A stretch of 64,000 nt of DNA. Origin: JBNKVT01 sp050299335. Its GTDB lineage: Bacteria > Pseudomonadota > Alphaproteobacteria > Rhodobacterales > Rhodobacteraceae. A model generated the notes under the pieces. That model was not told where the DNA came from and did no database searches. It saw only the letters and a list, made by a program, of their open reading frames with translations. This document shows positions 23,909 to 33,023 of this stretch, in pieces (positions within the stretch are counted from its first letter, which is position 1; the number at the start of each line of letters is the position of its first letter). The DNA lies in contig JBNKVT010000014.1 of assembly GCA_050299335.1 (NCBI GenBank), forward strand, positions 139,616-203,615, read 5' to 3'. The translations under genes were made by a program, and so were the position numbers.

Positions 23909-24561
23909 AAGGGGACCCGCATCTTGAGAGGAGGCTGATCCTCGAGGAACGCCAGACGGTGCCCGACTCCATGGGAGGCGTGGTGACGAGCTGGGTCGAG
24001 CTGGGCACGCTCTGGGCGGGCGTGGTGGCGCGGACGGGACGCGAAGGCGTGGTGGCGGACAGGGAAACGTCGCTTGGGACCTTTCGCATTTTGGTCAGAG
24101 GGGCCCCGGTGGGCGCCCCCTCCCGTCCGCGCCCGGATCAGCGGTTCCGGGAAGGGACAAGGATTTACAACATTCTGGCGGTCACGGAAGCCGACCCGCA
24201 TGGGCGCTTCCTGGTCTGCTTTGCCGAAGAGGGGCTGCGGCCCTATGCGCCGGCGCATCTGGGGGCTGAGCGGATCGCGGGCGGGTCGGTGATTGTCAGT
24301 TGGATAAGGCGGACGCGGATCGACGGCGATGCCTGGGGGGCGACGGAAGTGCCGCTGGGCGAGACCTCGGAACTGTATGTGGTGCAGGTCAAGGACGGCT
24401 CGACGCTGCTGCGGGAAGAGACCGTGACGGGTCCGGAATTCGATTACACGACCACGATGCAGGCGGCGGATGGTGCGCCTGCGGTGGTGACATTTGAAGT
24501 AGCCCAGATCTCGGAGCGGTTCGGGGCAGGCTCAATTGCGAGGATTGATTTCGATGGCTGA
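23905..24561 (+). CDS. Chimeric GTA gene: g7 (head-tail stopper) fused in frame to the C-terminus of g15
   Basis: 218 residues from GTG 23905. Residues 1 to about 110 are an almost complete g7-type head-completion protein (HLERRLILEERQTVPDSMGG..., ELGTLWAGVVARTGRE, FRILVRGAPVGAPSRPRPDQRFREGTRIYNILAVTEADPHGRFLVCFAEE). From about residue 111 (nt 24235) it reads LRPYAPAHLGAERIAGGSVI, WIRRTRIDGDAWGATEVPLGE, FDYTTTMQAADG and VAQISERFGAG. These are the end of g15, the roughly 1300-residue tail-tip protein. Genes g8-g14 and most of g15 are absent between the two parts. The fusion is in frame, with no stop. The next gene is the DUF2793 gene that normally follows g15, confirming a deletion. Whether the product still works as a stopper is unknown. 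Confidence 0.88.
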   Translation: MKGDPHLERRLILEERQTVPDSMGGVVTSWVELGTLWAGVVARTGREGVVADRETSLGTFRILVRGAPVGAPSRPRPDQRFREGTRIYNILAVTEADPHGRFLVCFAEEGLRPYAPAHLGAERIAGGSVIVSWIRRTRIDGDAWGATEVPLGETSELYVVQVKDGSTLLREETVTGPEFDYTTTMQAADGAPAVVTFEVAQISERFGAGSIARIDFDG

Positions 24562-25264
24562 AACCTATCAGTTTTCGCTGCCGCTGGTGGCGGCGGCGCA
24601 GGCGCAGAAACATGTGACGGTCAATGACGCGTTGTCGCGGCTGGATGCGGTGGCGCAGTTGCGGGTTGTTTCCATGGCAGTGACGACGCCGCCGGGATCG
24701 CCGGTGGACGGGCAGGCTTATGTGGTCGCCGGGTCGGCAACCGGGGTCTGGGCCGGGCATGAGGGCGAGGTCGCGGTGTTCCTGAATGGCGGCTGGGTGT
24801 TCATCACACCGCTTGAGGGGTGGTCGGCCTGGGATGAGGCCTCGGGCGAGCGGCTGCTGTTCGACGGGCAGGACTGGCATGGCGGCGGGATCGCGCATTC
24901 CGCGGGCGGTGCGGTGACCGTGGCGCGGGTGGCGGAGATCGATCATGTGATCGGGGCGGGGGCGACGTCGGCGACGGCGAATGTGATCCCGGCAGGCTCG
25001 GTCGTGACGGGGGTCACTGGCCGGGTGACGGTGGCAATCTCGGGGCCGACGGACTGGGCGCTGGGGGTGTCGGGGTCGCCGAACCAATATGGCTCGGGGC
25101 TGGGCGTGGCGCTGAATTCGTTTGCGAACGGGATTTCCGGCTCACCGCAGGCTTTCTATGCCGACACGCCGCTGGAACTGACCTCGAATGGCGGGGCTTT
25201 CGTCAGCGGGGAGGTGCGACTGGCGGTGCATTACACGCAGTTGGTCTCGCCGAGGAGTGTCTGA
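24554..25264 (+). CDS. DUF2793 protein, GTA-associated
   Basis: 236 residues beginning AETYQFSLPLVAAAQAQKHVTVNDALSRLDAVAQL, the DUF2793 signature, followed by a carbohydrate/lectin-like beta-rich C-terminal part (SATANVIPAGSVVTGVTGRVTVAI, QFYADTPLELTS-type strands). In Rhodobacteraceae such proteins lie just after g15 and in prophages near tail-fiber genes, so a role on the particle surface or in adsorption is likely. The start ATGGCTGA overlaps the stop of the chimeric gene. Confidence 0.9.
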   Translation: MAETYQFSLPLVAAAQAQKHVTVNDALSRLDAVAQLRVVSMAVTTPPGSPVDGQAYVVAGSATGVWAGHEGEVAVFLNGGWVFITPLEGWSAWDEASGERLLFDGQDWHGGGIAHSAGGAVTVARVAEIDHVIGAGATSATANVIPAGSVVTGVTGRVTVAISGPTDWALGVSGSPNQYGSGLGVALNSFANGISGSPQAFYADTPLELTSNGGAFVSGEVRLAVHYTQLVSPRSV

Positions 25265-25265
25265 G

Positions 25266-25418
25266 ATGTTCAACTGGGTGTTTCTGAGCTTCTGGCTGGC
25301 GCTGGGATCGGGGCTGATGTTCCTGGTGGTGGCGTCGCTGGAAATCTGGCCGCTGAGGCGGTGGTGGCGGAAGCGGGAACGGGATGCGCAGGTGGTGTTG
25401 AGATTCGTGCCGGACTGA
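25266..25418 (+). CDS. 50-residue membrane protein
   Basis: Starts 1 base after the DUF2793 stop (TGAGATGTTC). One hydrophobic helix (FNWVFLSFWLALGSGLMFLVVASLEIW) then a basic stretch RRWWRKRERDAQ. Small membrane proteins of this shape occur at phage and GTA lysis/tail ends, but no family is recognised; a holin-like role would be a guess. Confidence 0.5.
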   Translation: MFNWVFLSFWLALGSGLMFLVVASLEIWPLRRWWRKRERDAQVVLRFVPD

Positions 25419-25454
25419 GGGGCTGGCAAAGCGGGTTCGAAGCCACATTCCCTT

Positions 25455-25793
25455 TCAATCCGAGGCGCAGGAGATGCAGAGCGTCACTATGGGATTGAGC
25501 TCGAGGCGGCGTGGGGCGATGGGCTCGCCGCATTCGGTGCATTTGCCATAGCTGGAGTCCTCGATCCGAGCGAGGGCGGCGGCGATCTGGGTGCGTTCCT
25601 GGGTGCGGCGCAGATGGGTGGCCTTGGCCATGGCCTGCTGCTGGAGGGCGTCCATGCGTGAGAGGCGACCGACGGATTGCTGATCGAGGGGGACGGTGTC
25701 GCGGGCCTCCGAGGCGGTGGCGTCTTCGATTTCGAGGGCCTCGAGGCGCTTGGTCAGCAAGCGGCGGAAATGCTCTGTTTCACGAAATGTCAT
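25455..25793 (-). CDS. DksA/TraR C4-type zinc-finger protein
   Basis: 112 residues. A coiled-coil N-terminal half (RRLLTKRLEALEIEDATASEARDTV..., ALQQQAMAKATHLRRTQERTQIAAALARIED) leads to a zinc finger with four cysteines (CTECGEPIAPRRLELNPIVTLCISC). Related to DksA, which binds the RNA polymerase secondary channel with ppGpp, but shorter than true DksA (about 150). It probably acts as a DksA paralogue. Convergent with the GTA cluster and divergent from cysE. Confidence 0.88.
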   Translation of the reverse strand: MTFRETEHFRRLLTKRLEALEIEDATASEARDTVPLDQQSVGRLSRMDALQQQAMAKATHLRRTQERTQIAAALARIEDSSYGKCTECGEPIAPRRLELNPIVTLCISCASD

Positions 25794-25887
25794 GGATTGT
25801 GCTTATTGAGGGCTTGATTTTGGGGTAGGCTGCGCTGAGGTTTTCTGACAGAACCCCGTGCGGGGCCGGAAATCAAGAGGTGAGACC

Positions 25888-26706
25888 ATGGCACAGCGAT
25901 CTGTGAAACTGGCGGAGGTCGATCCGTTCTGGTCGCGTATCCGCACCGAAGCCGAGGGGATCATCCGCGACGAGCCGCTGATGGCCTCGCTGGTGCATTC
26001 CTCGGTGCTCTATCACAAGGACCTGGCCTCGGTTCTGAGTTTCCGGATGTCGCAGAAGCTGGGGTCGCGGGAAATCTCGGAACTGGTGCTGCGCGAGATT
26101 TTCGACGAGGCCTATGCCGATGATCCGACGCTGATAGAGGCGGCGCAGGCGGATATCCTGGCGACGTTCGAGCGCGATCCGGCCTGCCACCGGCTGATCC
26201 AGCCCCTGCTGTTTTTCAAGGGATTCCAGGCGCTTCAGTCCTATCGGCTGGCGCATTGGCTGTGGACGCATGACCGGCGCGACATGGCCTATCTGATCCA
26301 GATGCGGACGTCGGAGGCGTTTGGGGTTGATATTCATCCCGGCGCGCGGATGGGGCGCGGGATCATGCTGGATCATGCCCATTCGATCGTCATCGGCGAG
26401 ACGGCGGTGGTCGGGGACAATGTCTCGATGCTGCATTCGGTGACCCTGGGCGGGACCGGCAAGGAAGACGACGACCGGCATCCGAAGATCGGCAATGGGG
26501 TGCTGCTGGGCGCCGGGGCGGCGGTGCTGGGGAATATCACGGTCGGGAATTGCAGCCGGGTGGCCTCCGGCTCGGTGGTGTTGCAGGACGTGCCACCTTG
26601 CAAGACGGTGGCGGGCGTTCCGGCGAAGATCGTCGGCGAGGCCGGTTGTGCCGAGCCGTCGAAATCGATGGATCAGCTGCTGAAGGGGTTTGTGGAGACG
26701 ATCTGA
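25888..26706 (+). CDS. cysE: Serine O-acetyltransferase
   Basis: 272 residues. Acetyl-CoA plus serine gives O-acetylserine, the first step of cysteine synthesis. An N-terminal helical domain precedes a left-handed beta-helix with hexapeptide repeats (VDIHPGARMGRGIMLDHAHSIVIGETAVVGDNVSMLHSVTLGGTGK, GAVLGNITVG). Active-site HAHSIVIGET and GKEDDDRHP are present. ATG 25888 has AAGAGGTGAG ahead. cysE commonly lies downstream of the GTA in Rhodobacteraceae, so it anchors the cluster boundary. Confidence 0.97.
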   Translation: MAQRSVKLAEVDPFWSRIRTEAEGIIRDEPLMASLVHSSVLYHKDLASVLSFRMSQKLGSREISELVLREIFDEAYADDPTLIEAAQADILATFERDPACHRLIQPLLFFKGFQALQSYRLAHWLWTHDRRDMAYLIQMRTSEAFGVDIHPGARMGRGIMLDHAHSIVIGETAVVGDNVSMLHSVTLGGTGKEDDDRHPKIGNGVLLGAGAAVLGNITVGNCSRVASGSVVLQDVPPCKTVAGVPAKIVGEAGCAEPSKSMDQLLKGFVETI

Positions 26707-26728
26707 AACGGCCGGTTCTCGGTTCCTG

Positions 26729-26760
26729 AAAGCCCTGGCGGTTGCCGGGGCTTTGCTTTT
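26729..26760 (+). terminator. Intrinsic terminator after cysE
   Basis: AAAGCCCTGGC / GCCGGGGCTTT stem of about 11 bp with loop GGTT, followed by GCTTTT. It may serve both cysE and the convergent ppk2. Confidence 0.75.
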
Positions 26761-26789
26761 CCAGTTTTGAAGCGCTCCCGGTGGAGTGA

Positions 26790-27713
26790 TCAGGTCCGGC
26801 GCATGTCCGGGTGCAGGGATTTGCCGAGGATGTGCTCGGACCGGCCGATGACGGCATTCGAGGAACCGACGATCAGCGGATCGGGGGTGCCGACGACGGT
26901 CTCGTCCTTTTTCGGGTAGGGCAGCGTGGACAGGAAATGCTGCATGCAGCCGAGGCGGGCGCGTTTCTTGTCATCCGATTTCACCACGGTCCAGGGCGCG
27001 TCGGCAGTGTCGGTGTAGAAGAACATCGCCTCCTTGGCCTCGGTATAGTCGTCCCATTTGTCCAGCGACTGGCGGTCGATCGGCGACAGTTTCCATTTCT
27101 TCAAGGGCTGGTGCTCGCGGGCCTCGAAGCGGCGTTTCTGTTCGTCGCGGGTGACCGAGAACCAGTATTTGAACAGGAGGACGCCCGAGCGGACCAGCAT
27201 TCGTTCGAAATCCGGCGTCTGGCGCATGAATTCGAGATAGTCCTGCGGCTCGCAAAAGCCCATGACCCGCTCGACCCCGGCGCGGTTGTACCAGGAGCGG
27301 TCGAACAGAACGATCTCGCCGCCTGAAGGCAGGTGTTCGATATAGCGCTGGTAATACCATTGGGTGCGCTCGCGGTCGGTGGGCTTGTCGAGCGCGACGA
27401 CACGGGCACCGCGGGGGTTCAGGTGCTCCATGAAGCGCTTGATGGTGCCGCCCTTGCCGGCGGCGTCGCGGCCTTCGAAGATGATGACCACGCGCTGGTT
27501 CGTTTCCTTCACCCAGTCCTGGAGCTTCAGAAGCTCGACCTGCAACTCGGCCTTGCGCCATTCGTATTCGTTGGTCGGGATCTTGTCGGCATAGGGATAC
27601 TCGCCGTTCTCGAAGACGTCCTTCACACTTGGGGTCCGAGCGGCGACCGCTGGCGTCTGGCCCGGTTCTGCCTTGCTGTCCTTGCCGTTCGGGCGCACCG
27701 GGGTGTCAGCCAT
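26790..27713 (-). CDS. ppk2: Polyphosphate kinase 2
   Basis: 307 residues. Transfers phosphate between polyphosphate and nucleotides. PPK2 fold with Walker A GRDAAGKGGT (81-90), lid arginines and DKPTDRERTQWYYQRYIEHLPSGGEI, and the Walker B region IVLFDRSWYNRAGVERVMGF. Of the possible starts, the ATG at 27713 has GGAG six bases ahead and gives MADTPV; ATGs at 27725 and 27773 are also in frame. Class I single-domain PPK2 (favouring nucleoside diphosphates) fits the length. Confidence 0.94.
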   Translation of the reverse strand: MADTPVRPNGKDSKAEPGQTPAVAARTPSVKDVFENGEYPYADKIPTNEYEWRKAELQVELLKLQDWVKETNQRVVIIFEGRDAAGKGGTIKRFMEHLNPRGARVVALDKPTDRERTQWYYQRYIEHLPSGGEIVLFDRSWYNRAGVERVMGFCEPQDYLEFMRQTPDFERMLVRSGVLLFKYWFSVTRDEQKRRFEAREHQPLKKWKLSPIDRQSLDKWDDYTEAKEAMFFYTDTADAPWTVVKSDDKKRARLGCMQHFLSTLPYPKKDETVVGTPDPLIVGSSNAVIGRSEHILGKSLHPDMRRT

Positions 27714-27809
27714 GAACTTCTCCATTGCCGAATGATTTTCGGATTGCAGTCTGGTGCAAAACCGCGCGAGCATCCTTGATATGGGTCAAGATGCAGGGGG
27801 GAGAGGCGG

Positions 27810-28442
27810 ATGAGCACGGGCGGCAAACCGGAATTCAGGCGGCTGTGGCCGACCCTGTTCATGTCGATGCACCTGCCGGGGGCAGAGACGGCCAATCCGG
27901 TGCTGGCAGAGTTTCTGCTGGGCGAGGACAAAAAGCATACCGATCTGACCGGGGATTATCTGGCCGGGTCGCTGATGGAGGCGAAGCATCCCGCCATCGG
28001 CTGGCTGAAGCAGTGTTTCGATCGGGGAATCGCGGACTACGCCAGGGAGGCGGGGATCGGCTATGAACTGGCGTGGTCGGTGCAGGCCTGGGCGAATATC
28101 AACATGCGCGGGGATTATCACAACCTGCACAATCACCCGCATTCCTGGCTGTCGGGGACTTATTACGTCGCGGTGCCGGGCCAGGGTGGAGCGACGCACC
28201 GGTCGGACCTGAACCCGAATGCGATCAGCTTCTTCGATCCGCGCGGGCAGGCGAACATGAACGCGATCTCTGGCGACGGGCAGTTCGATCCCGAGCACCG
28301 GATCGACCCGCGCCCGGGGCAGTTGCTGCTCTGGCCGTCGTTCCTGCATCATCTGGTGCATCCAAACCTGTCGGATGAGGTCAGGATCTCGGTGTCGTTC
28401 AATATCGTGCTGAAATGGCGGAATGCCTATATCGGGCGGTGA
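27810..28442 (+). CDS. Putative 2-oxoglutarate/Fe(II) oxygenase-like protein (TIGR02466 type)
   Basis: 210 residues, double-stranded beta-helix. The likely iron ligands are in NLHNHPHSWLSGTYYV (His107, His109, His111) and LLLWPSFLHHLVHPN, with an Arg in DEVRISVSFN that would hold 2-oxoglutarate. Substrate unknown. Conserved in marine alphaproteobacteria and cyanophages. Divergent from ppk2 with a 96-bp gap. Confidence 0.85.
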   Translation: MSTGGKPEFRRLWPTLFMSMHLPGAETANPVLAEFLLGEDKKHTDLTGDYLAGSLMEAKHPAIGWLKQCFDRGIADYAREAGIGYELAWSVQAWANINMRGDYHNLHNHPHSWLSGTYYVAVPGQGGATHRSDLNPNAISFFDPRGQANMNAISGDGQFDPEHRIDPRPGQLLLWPSFLHHLVHPNLSDEVRISVSFNIVLKWRNAYIGR

Positions 28443-28632
28443 GGCGCCGTGACCCTTGAGGGGGGTGCCAATGCCGGGGGGCAGTAGCCCCTCGGCTTTG
28501 GCTCGCTCGCGCGGTGTGGCAGGCGAAGTCTCTGTTGCTGATGGCGGGGCTGGTTTCGGGGTTTTGGGATTATGCTGAGAAGCGGTTGAGGGCGCATTCT
28601 GCGTCCTCAACTCGCCCTTTCCATGCTGGGAT

Positions 28633-28710
28633 GCGATTCGCCCGGAAGTAAAGGACAAGCCCGCTGCGCGGGTCGCCCTTCGGGCGATCCTTGACTTCCG
28701 ACCGAATCGC
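28633..28710. repeat. Nested palindromic intergenic element
   Basis: Outer arms GCGATTCG / CGAATCGC (28633-28640, 28703-28710) and a second pair CGGAAGT / ACTTCCG (28643-28649, 28694-28700) with AAGGA / TCCTT. They enclose two small hairpins CCCGC-tgc-GCGGG and CGCCC-ttc-GGGCG. The whole 78 bp folds as a three-way structure. Placed between the convergent oxygenase gene and pdhC, it may end transcription from both sides. The rest of the 273-bp gap shows nothing. Confidence 0.65.
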
Positions 28711-28715
28711 GGGCG

Positions 28716-30014
28716 TCAGGCGAGCATGGTGACCGGGTCGTCGAGGTAGCTGCCGAAGGCTTGGAGCAGCTCGGCGCCGAGGGCACCGTCGATGGCGCGG
28801 TGGTCGACCGACAGGGTGACGGACATCATTGTGGCGGCTTCGATCTGGCCGGCGGCGTTGACGATGGGTTTTTTGACGCCGGCACCGACGGCGAGGATCG
28901 AGGCGTGGGGGGGGTTGATGACCGCATCGAAATTCTCGATGCCCATCATGCCGAGATTGGAGACCGCGGTGGCGCCGCCCTGGTATTCGTGGGGGCTGAG
29001 TTTGCGGTCGCGGGCGCGGGTGGCGAGGTCCTTCATTTCCTTCGAGATGGCCGAGAGGGTCTTGGTGTCGGCGTCGCGGATCACCGGGGTGAAGAGGCCG
29101 CCTTCGATGGCGACGGCGACGGCGACGTCGGAGGAGGTGAAGCGCAGGATGCGGTCGCCGGCCCAGACGGTATTGCAGTCCGGCACGTCCTGAAGCGACA
29201 GGGCGAGGGCCTTGATGATGAAGTCGTTGACCGAGACTTTCACGCCTTTGGCTTCGAGCGAGGTGTTGAGTTTTGAGCGGAACTTCAACAGGGCATCGAT
29301 GCGGAATTCGCGGCGCAGGTAGAAATGCGGGATGGTCTGTTTGGCTTCGACGAGGCGGGTGGCGATGGTCTTGCGCATGCCGTCGAGGGTGACTTCCTCG
29401 TAGTCGCGGTCGCCATACATCTTCTTGACGGTTTCGGTGGCGGGGCCGGACGGCGCGGCTGCTGCCGGAGCTGCGGCGGTTTCGGCCGGTTTGGTGGCCG
29501 GGGCGGCACCTTGTTTGGCGGCTTCCACGTCTGCCTTGACGATACGGCCACGGGGGCCGGAGCCTTTGATGGCCGACAGGTCGAGGCCCTTGTCGGCGGC
29601 GATGCGGCGGGCGAGGGGGGAGGCGAAGATGCGGTCGCCCTTGTCGGTGGTCGGAGCGGCGGGGGCAGAGGCCGGGGCCGGTTGTGCCTCTTTCGGGGCA
29701 GGGGCGTCGGATTTCGCCTCCGGTTTCGGGGCGTCGGCCTTCGGCGCGTCGCCGATATCGTCTTCACTCTCGCCCTCTTCCAGCAGCACCGCGATCAGGT
29801 CGTTGACCTTGACGCCTTCGGTCCCTTCGGCCACCACGATCTTGCCGATGGTGCCTTCGTCGACCGCCTCGAATTCCATCGTGGCCTTGTCGGTTTCGAT
29901 CTCGGCGATGACGTCGCCGGAGGTGACGCTGTCGCCCTCCTTGACGTTCCATTTCGCCAGCGTGCCTTCCTCCATCGTCGGGGAGAGGGCGGGCATCAGG
30001 ATGTTGATCGGCAT
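28716..30014 (-). CDS. pdhC: Pyruvate dehydrogenase complex E2, dihydrolipoamide acetyltransferase
   Basis: 432 residues. Lipoyl domain (1-80, Lys43 in ETDKATMEFEA), an Ala/Pro/Asp-rich linker, a peripheral subunit-binding domain (FASPLARRIAADKGLDLSAIKGSGPRGRIVKADVE, about 130-165), and the acetyltransferase core with the active-site motif VDHRAIDGALGAEL near the end. Forms the core of the PDH complex that makes acetyl-CoA. Last gene of the pdh operon. Confidence 0.97.
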   Translation of the reverse strand: MPINILMPALSPTMEEGTLAKWNVKEGDSVTSGDVIAEIETDKATMEFEAVDEGTIGKIVVAEGTEGVKVNDLIAVLLEEGESEDDIGDAPKADAPKPEAKSDAPAPKEAQPAPASAPAAPTTDKGDRIFASPLARRIAADKGLDLSAIKGSGPRGRIVKADVEAAKQGAAPATKPAETAAAPAAAAPSGPATETVKKMYGDRDYEEVTLDGMRKTIATRLVEAKQTIPHFYLRREFRIDALLKFRSKLNTSLEAKGVKVSVNDFIIKALALSLQDVPDCNTVWAGDRILRFTSSDVAVAVAIEGGLFTPVIRDADTKTLSAISKEMKDLATRARDRKLSPHEYQGGATAVSNLGMMGIENFDAVINPPHASILAVGAGVKKPIVNAAGQIEAATMMSVTLSVDHRAIDGALGAELLQAFGSYLDDPVTMLA

Positions 30015-30026
30015 GTCTCTTCCCCC

Positions 30027-31406
30027 TCAGCGATAGGTGACGGCTTTGACGGCCTCGATCACCTCGGCGGTCGTGGTCAGGGCCAGTTTTTCGAGATTGG
30101 CGGCGTAGGGCATGGGGACGTCCTTGCCGGTGCAGTTGATGACTGGGGCGTCGAGATAGTCGAAGGCCTCCGTCATGATCGTCGCCGAGAGGTAGTTTCC
30201 GATGGAGCAGACGGGGAAGCCTTCCTCGATAGTGACGCAGCGGTTGGTCTTTTTCACCGAATTGACCACGGTTTCGGTATCCATCGGGCGGATCGAGCGG
30301 AGGTCGATGACTTCGGCCGAGATGCCCATGCCGGCGAGTTCGTCGGCGGCCTCAAGCGCGTAGGTCATGCCGATGCCGAAGCTGACAAGGGTGACGTCGG
30401 TGCCTTCGCGCCAGATTTTCGCCTTACCGAGGGGCACGGTGTAGTCGTCGAGATCGGGGACTTCGAAGCTGCGACCATAGAGGATCTCGTTTTCCAGCAC
30501 GATCACCGGGTTCGGGTCGCGGATGGCGGATTTCAAGAGACCCTTGGCGTCGGCGGCGGAATAGGGCTGCACGACCTTGAGGCCGGGGATCTGGGCGTAC
30601 CAGGCGGCGTAGTCCTGGCTGTGCTGGGCCCCGACGCGGGCGGCGGCACCGTTGGGACCTCGGAAGACGATTGGCGAGCCCATCTGGCCGCCGGACATGT
30701 AGAGGGTCTTGGCGGCGGAGTTGATGATCTGGTCAATGGCCTGCATGGCGAAGTTGAAGGTCATGAATTCGACGATGGGCTTGAGGCCGGCGAAGGCGGC
30801 ACCGACGCCGAGACCGGCAAAGCCGTGTTCGGTGATCGGCGTGTCGATGACGCGCTTGTCGCCGAATTCGTCCAGCAGGCCTTGGGAAATCTTGTAAGCG
30901 CCCTGGTATTGCGCGACTTCCTCGCCCATCAGGAAGACGTCTCCGTCGCGGCGCATTTCCTCGGCCATGGCTTCGCGCAGAGCCTCGCGGACGGTCATGG
31001 ACTTGAAGGTGGTGCCGGGGGGAAGGTCGGCCTCGGCGGGTGCGACCCTGGCGATGGGGGCGGCAGGCGCGGCGGCGACGGGTTCGTCCTTGGGACGGGC
31101 GTCGCCGTCTTCCTTCTGCCTGGCTTCGGGGACAGCGGAGGCGGTTACGTCGTCAGCACTTTCGCCCTCTTCGACCAGCACGGCGATGGGTTCGTTGACC
31201 TTGACGTTCTCGGTGCCCTCGGCGACCAGAATTTTCCCGATCACCCCCTCATCGACGGCTTCGAATTCCATCGTTGCCTTGTCGGTCTCGATCTCGGCGA
31301 TGACGTCGCCAGAAGAAACCGTATCCCCTTCCTTCACGTTCCATTTCGCCAGCGTGCCCTCTTCCATGGTGGGAGACAGGGCGGGCATGAGGATCTGGAT
31401 TGCCAT
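30027..31406 (-). CDS. pdhB: Pyruvate dehydrogenase E1 beta subunit with N-terminal lipoyl domain
   Basis: 459 residues, longer than a plain E1-beta (about 330), because residues 1-80 are a lipoyl domain almost identical to that of PdhC (Lys43 in ETDKATMEFEA). An acidic linker follows, then the transketolase-like beta fold (MTVREALREAMAEEMRRDGDVFLMGEEVAQYQGAYKIS, GPNGAAARVGAQHSQDYAAWY). Such lipoyl-E1 beta fusions are typical of alphaproteobacteria. The ATG directly follows the VOC gene stop. Confidence 0.97.
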   Translation of the reverse strand: MAIQILMPALSPTMEEGTLAKWNVKEGDTVSSGDVIAEIETDKATMEFEAVDEGVIGKILVAEGTENVKVNEPIAVLVEEGESADDVTASAVPEARQKEDGDARPKDEPVAAAPAAPIARVAPAEADLPPGTTFKSMTVREALREAMAEEMRRDGDVFLMGEEVAQYQGAYKISQGLLDEFGDKRVIDTPITEHGFAGLGVGAAFAGLKPIVEFMTFNFAMQAIDQIINSAAKTLYMSGGQMGSPIVFRGPNGAAARVGAQHSQDYAAWYAQIPGLKVVQPYSAADAKGLLKSAIRDPNPVIVLENEILYGRSFEVPDLDDYTVPLGKAKIWREGTDVTLVSFGIGMTYALEAADELAGMGISAEVIDLRSIRPMDTETVVNSVKKTNRCVTIEEGFPVCSIGNYLSATIMTEAFDYLDAPVINCTGKDVPMPYAANLEKLALTTTAEVIEAVKAVTYR

Positions 31407-31787
31407 TTATTTTGCCTCCTGGTCGGGCTGGAACAGGCCAACCACGTTATTGTCTGGGTCCATCAGATAGCCGCCATAGCCGTAGCCCGGGACGGTGAAT
31501 TTCGGCAGCGCCTCGGGGATATTCTCATTCGCAGCCTGGGCGAGAACGGTGTCGAGATCGTCGACATAGACGGTGATCGTCGCCCCCATCACTGGCGCGC
31601 CCTTTTCAGGGGCCGGACCCTGGCGCTGCATCAGCGCGCCGTCGATGCCCTCGCCGTCGCCGGTCGAGGCAACCCAGTAGGGCATGTCGCCGTATTTCTC
31701 GAAACTCCAACCGAAGAGGGCGGTGTAGAAGGCCATCGAGGTCTCGGGATCGCTGGCGTGGATTTCGAAATGGCGGACGCGGGCCAT
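31407..31787 (-). CDS. VOC-fold (glyoxalase-like) protein within the pdh operon
   Basis: 126 residues with two beta-alpha-beta-beta-beta modules: VRHFEIHASDPETSMAFYTALFGWSFEKY and ATITVYVDDLDTVLAQAANEN...GYGGYLMDPDNNVVGLFQPD. Potential metal ligands His7 and the C-terminal acidic/Gln positions are partly present. No known role in pyruvate oxidation. It sits with no gap between pdhA (8-base spacing) and pdhB (0-base), so it is translated as part of the operon. Confidence 0.88.
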   Translation of the reverse strand: MARVRHFEIHASDPETSMAFYTALFGWSFEKYGDMPYWVASTGDGEGIDGALMQRQGPAPEKGAPVMGATITVYVDDLDTVLAQAANENIPEALPKFTVPGYGYGGYLMDPDNNVVGLFQPDQEAK

Positions 31788-32828
<1,041 letters not shown>

Positions 32829-32844
32829 GGGGCCTCCCGAGAGA

Positions 32845-32862
32845 TAGTTTATAGTTAAACTA
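32845..32862 (-). promoter_or_regulatory. Candidate operator in the pdhA leader
   Basis: TAGTTTA-TAGT-TAAACTA, a perfect 7-bp inverted repeat, 17-34 bases upstream of the pdhA ATG, followed on the minus strand's upstream side by the AT-rich TATAGTAGCTGTAG. The place between promoter and start suits a repressor site. No binding protein can be named. Confidence 0.4.
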
Positions 32863-33023
32863 CAGCTACTATACCGCGTCTGGCGGGGAGATCAAAACGA
32901 AAAGGCGCCGAGGCGCCATGCGCCGGAGACATGGCTCGTTCATGCCGCCGGCGATGATACGCGGGCAGGCGGCTCGACAGGAAAGCCAGGGCTGGGTAAG
33001 TACGGTGAGACCAGCGGGACAAC

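Noticed and set aside
23905..24561. Treating the g7-g15 gene as an ordinary variant of g7
   Set aside because: Family g7 proteins end near residue 110; the remaining 108 residues match the g15 end in order and the following gene is the usual g15 neighbour.
17490..25418. Reading the phage-like block as a prophage
   Set aside because: There is no integrase, repressor, replication or lysis gene and no attachment site, while gene order and the flanking fabF-mltG and cysE are those of the Rhodobacterales GTA.
28716..31406. Calling the two near-identical lipoyl segments of pdhB and pdhC a recent duplication error
   Set aside because: Lipoyl domains on both E1 beta and E2 are normal in alphaproteobacteria.
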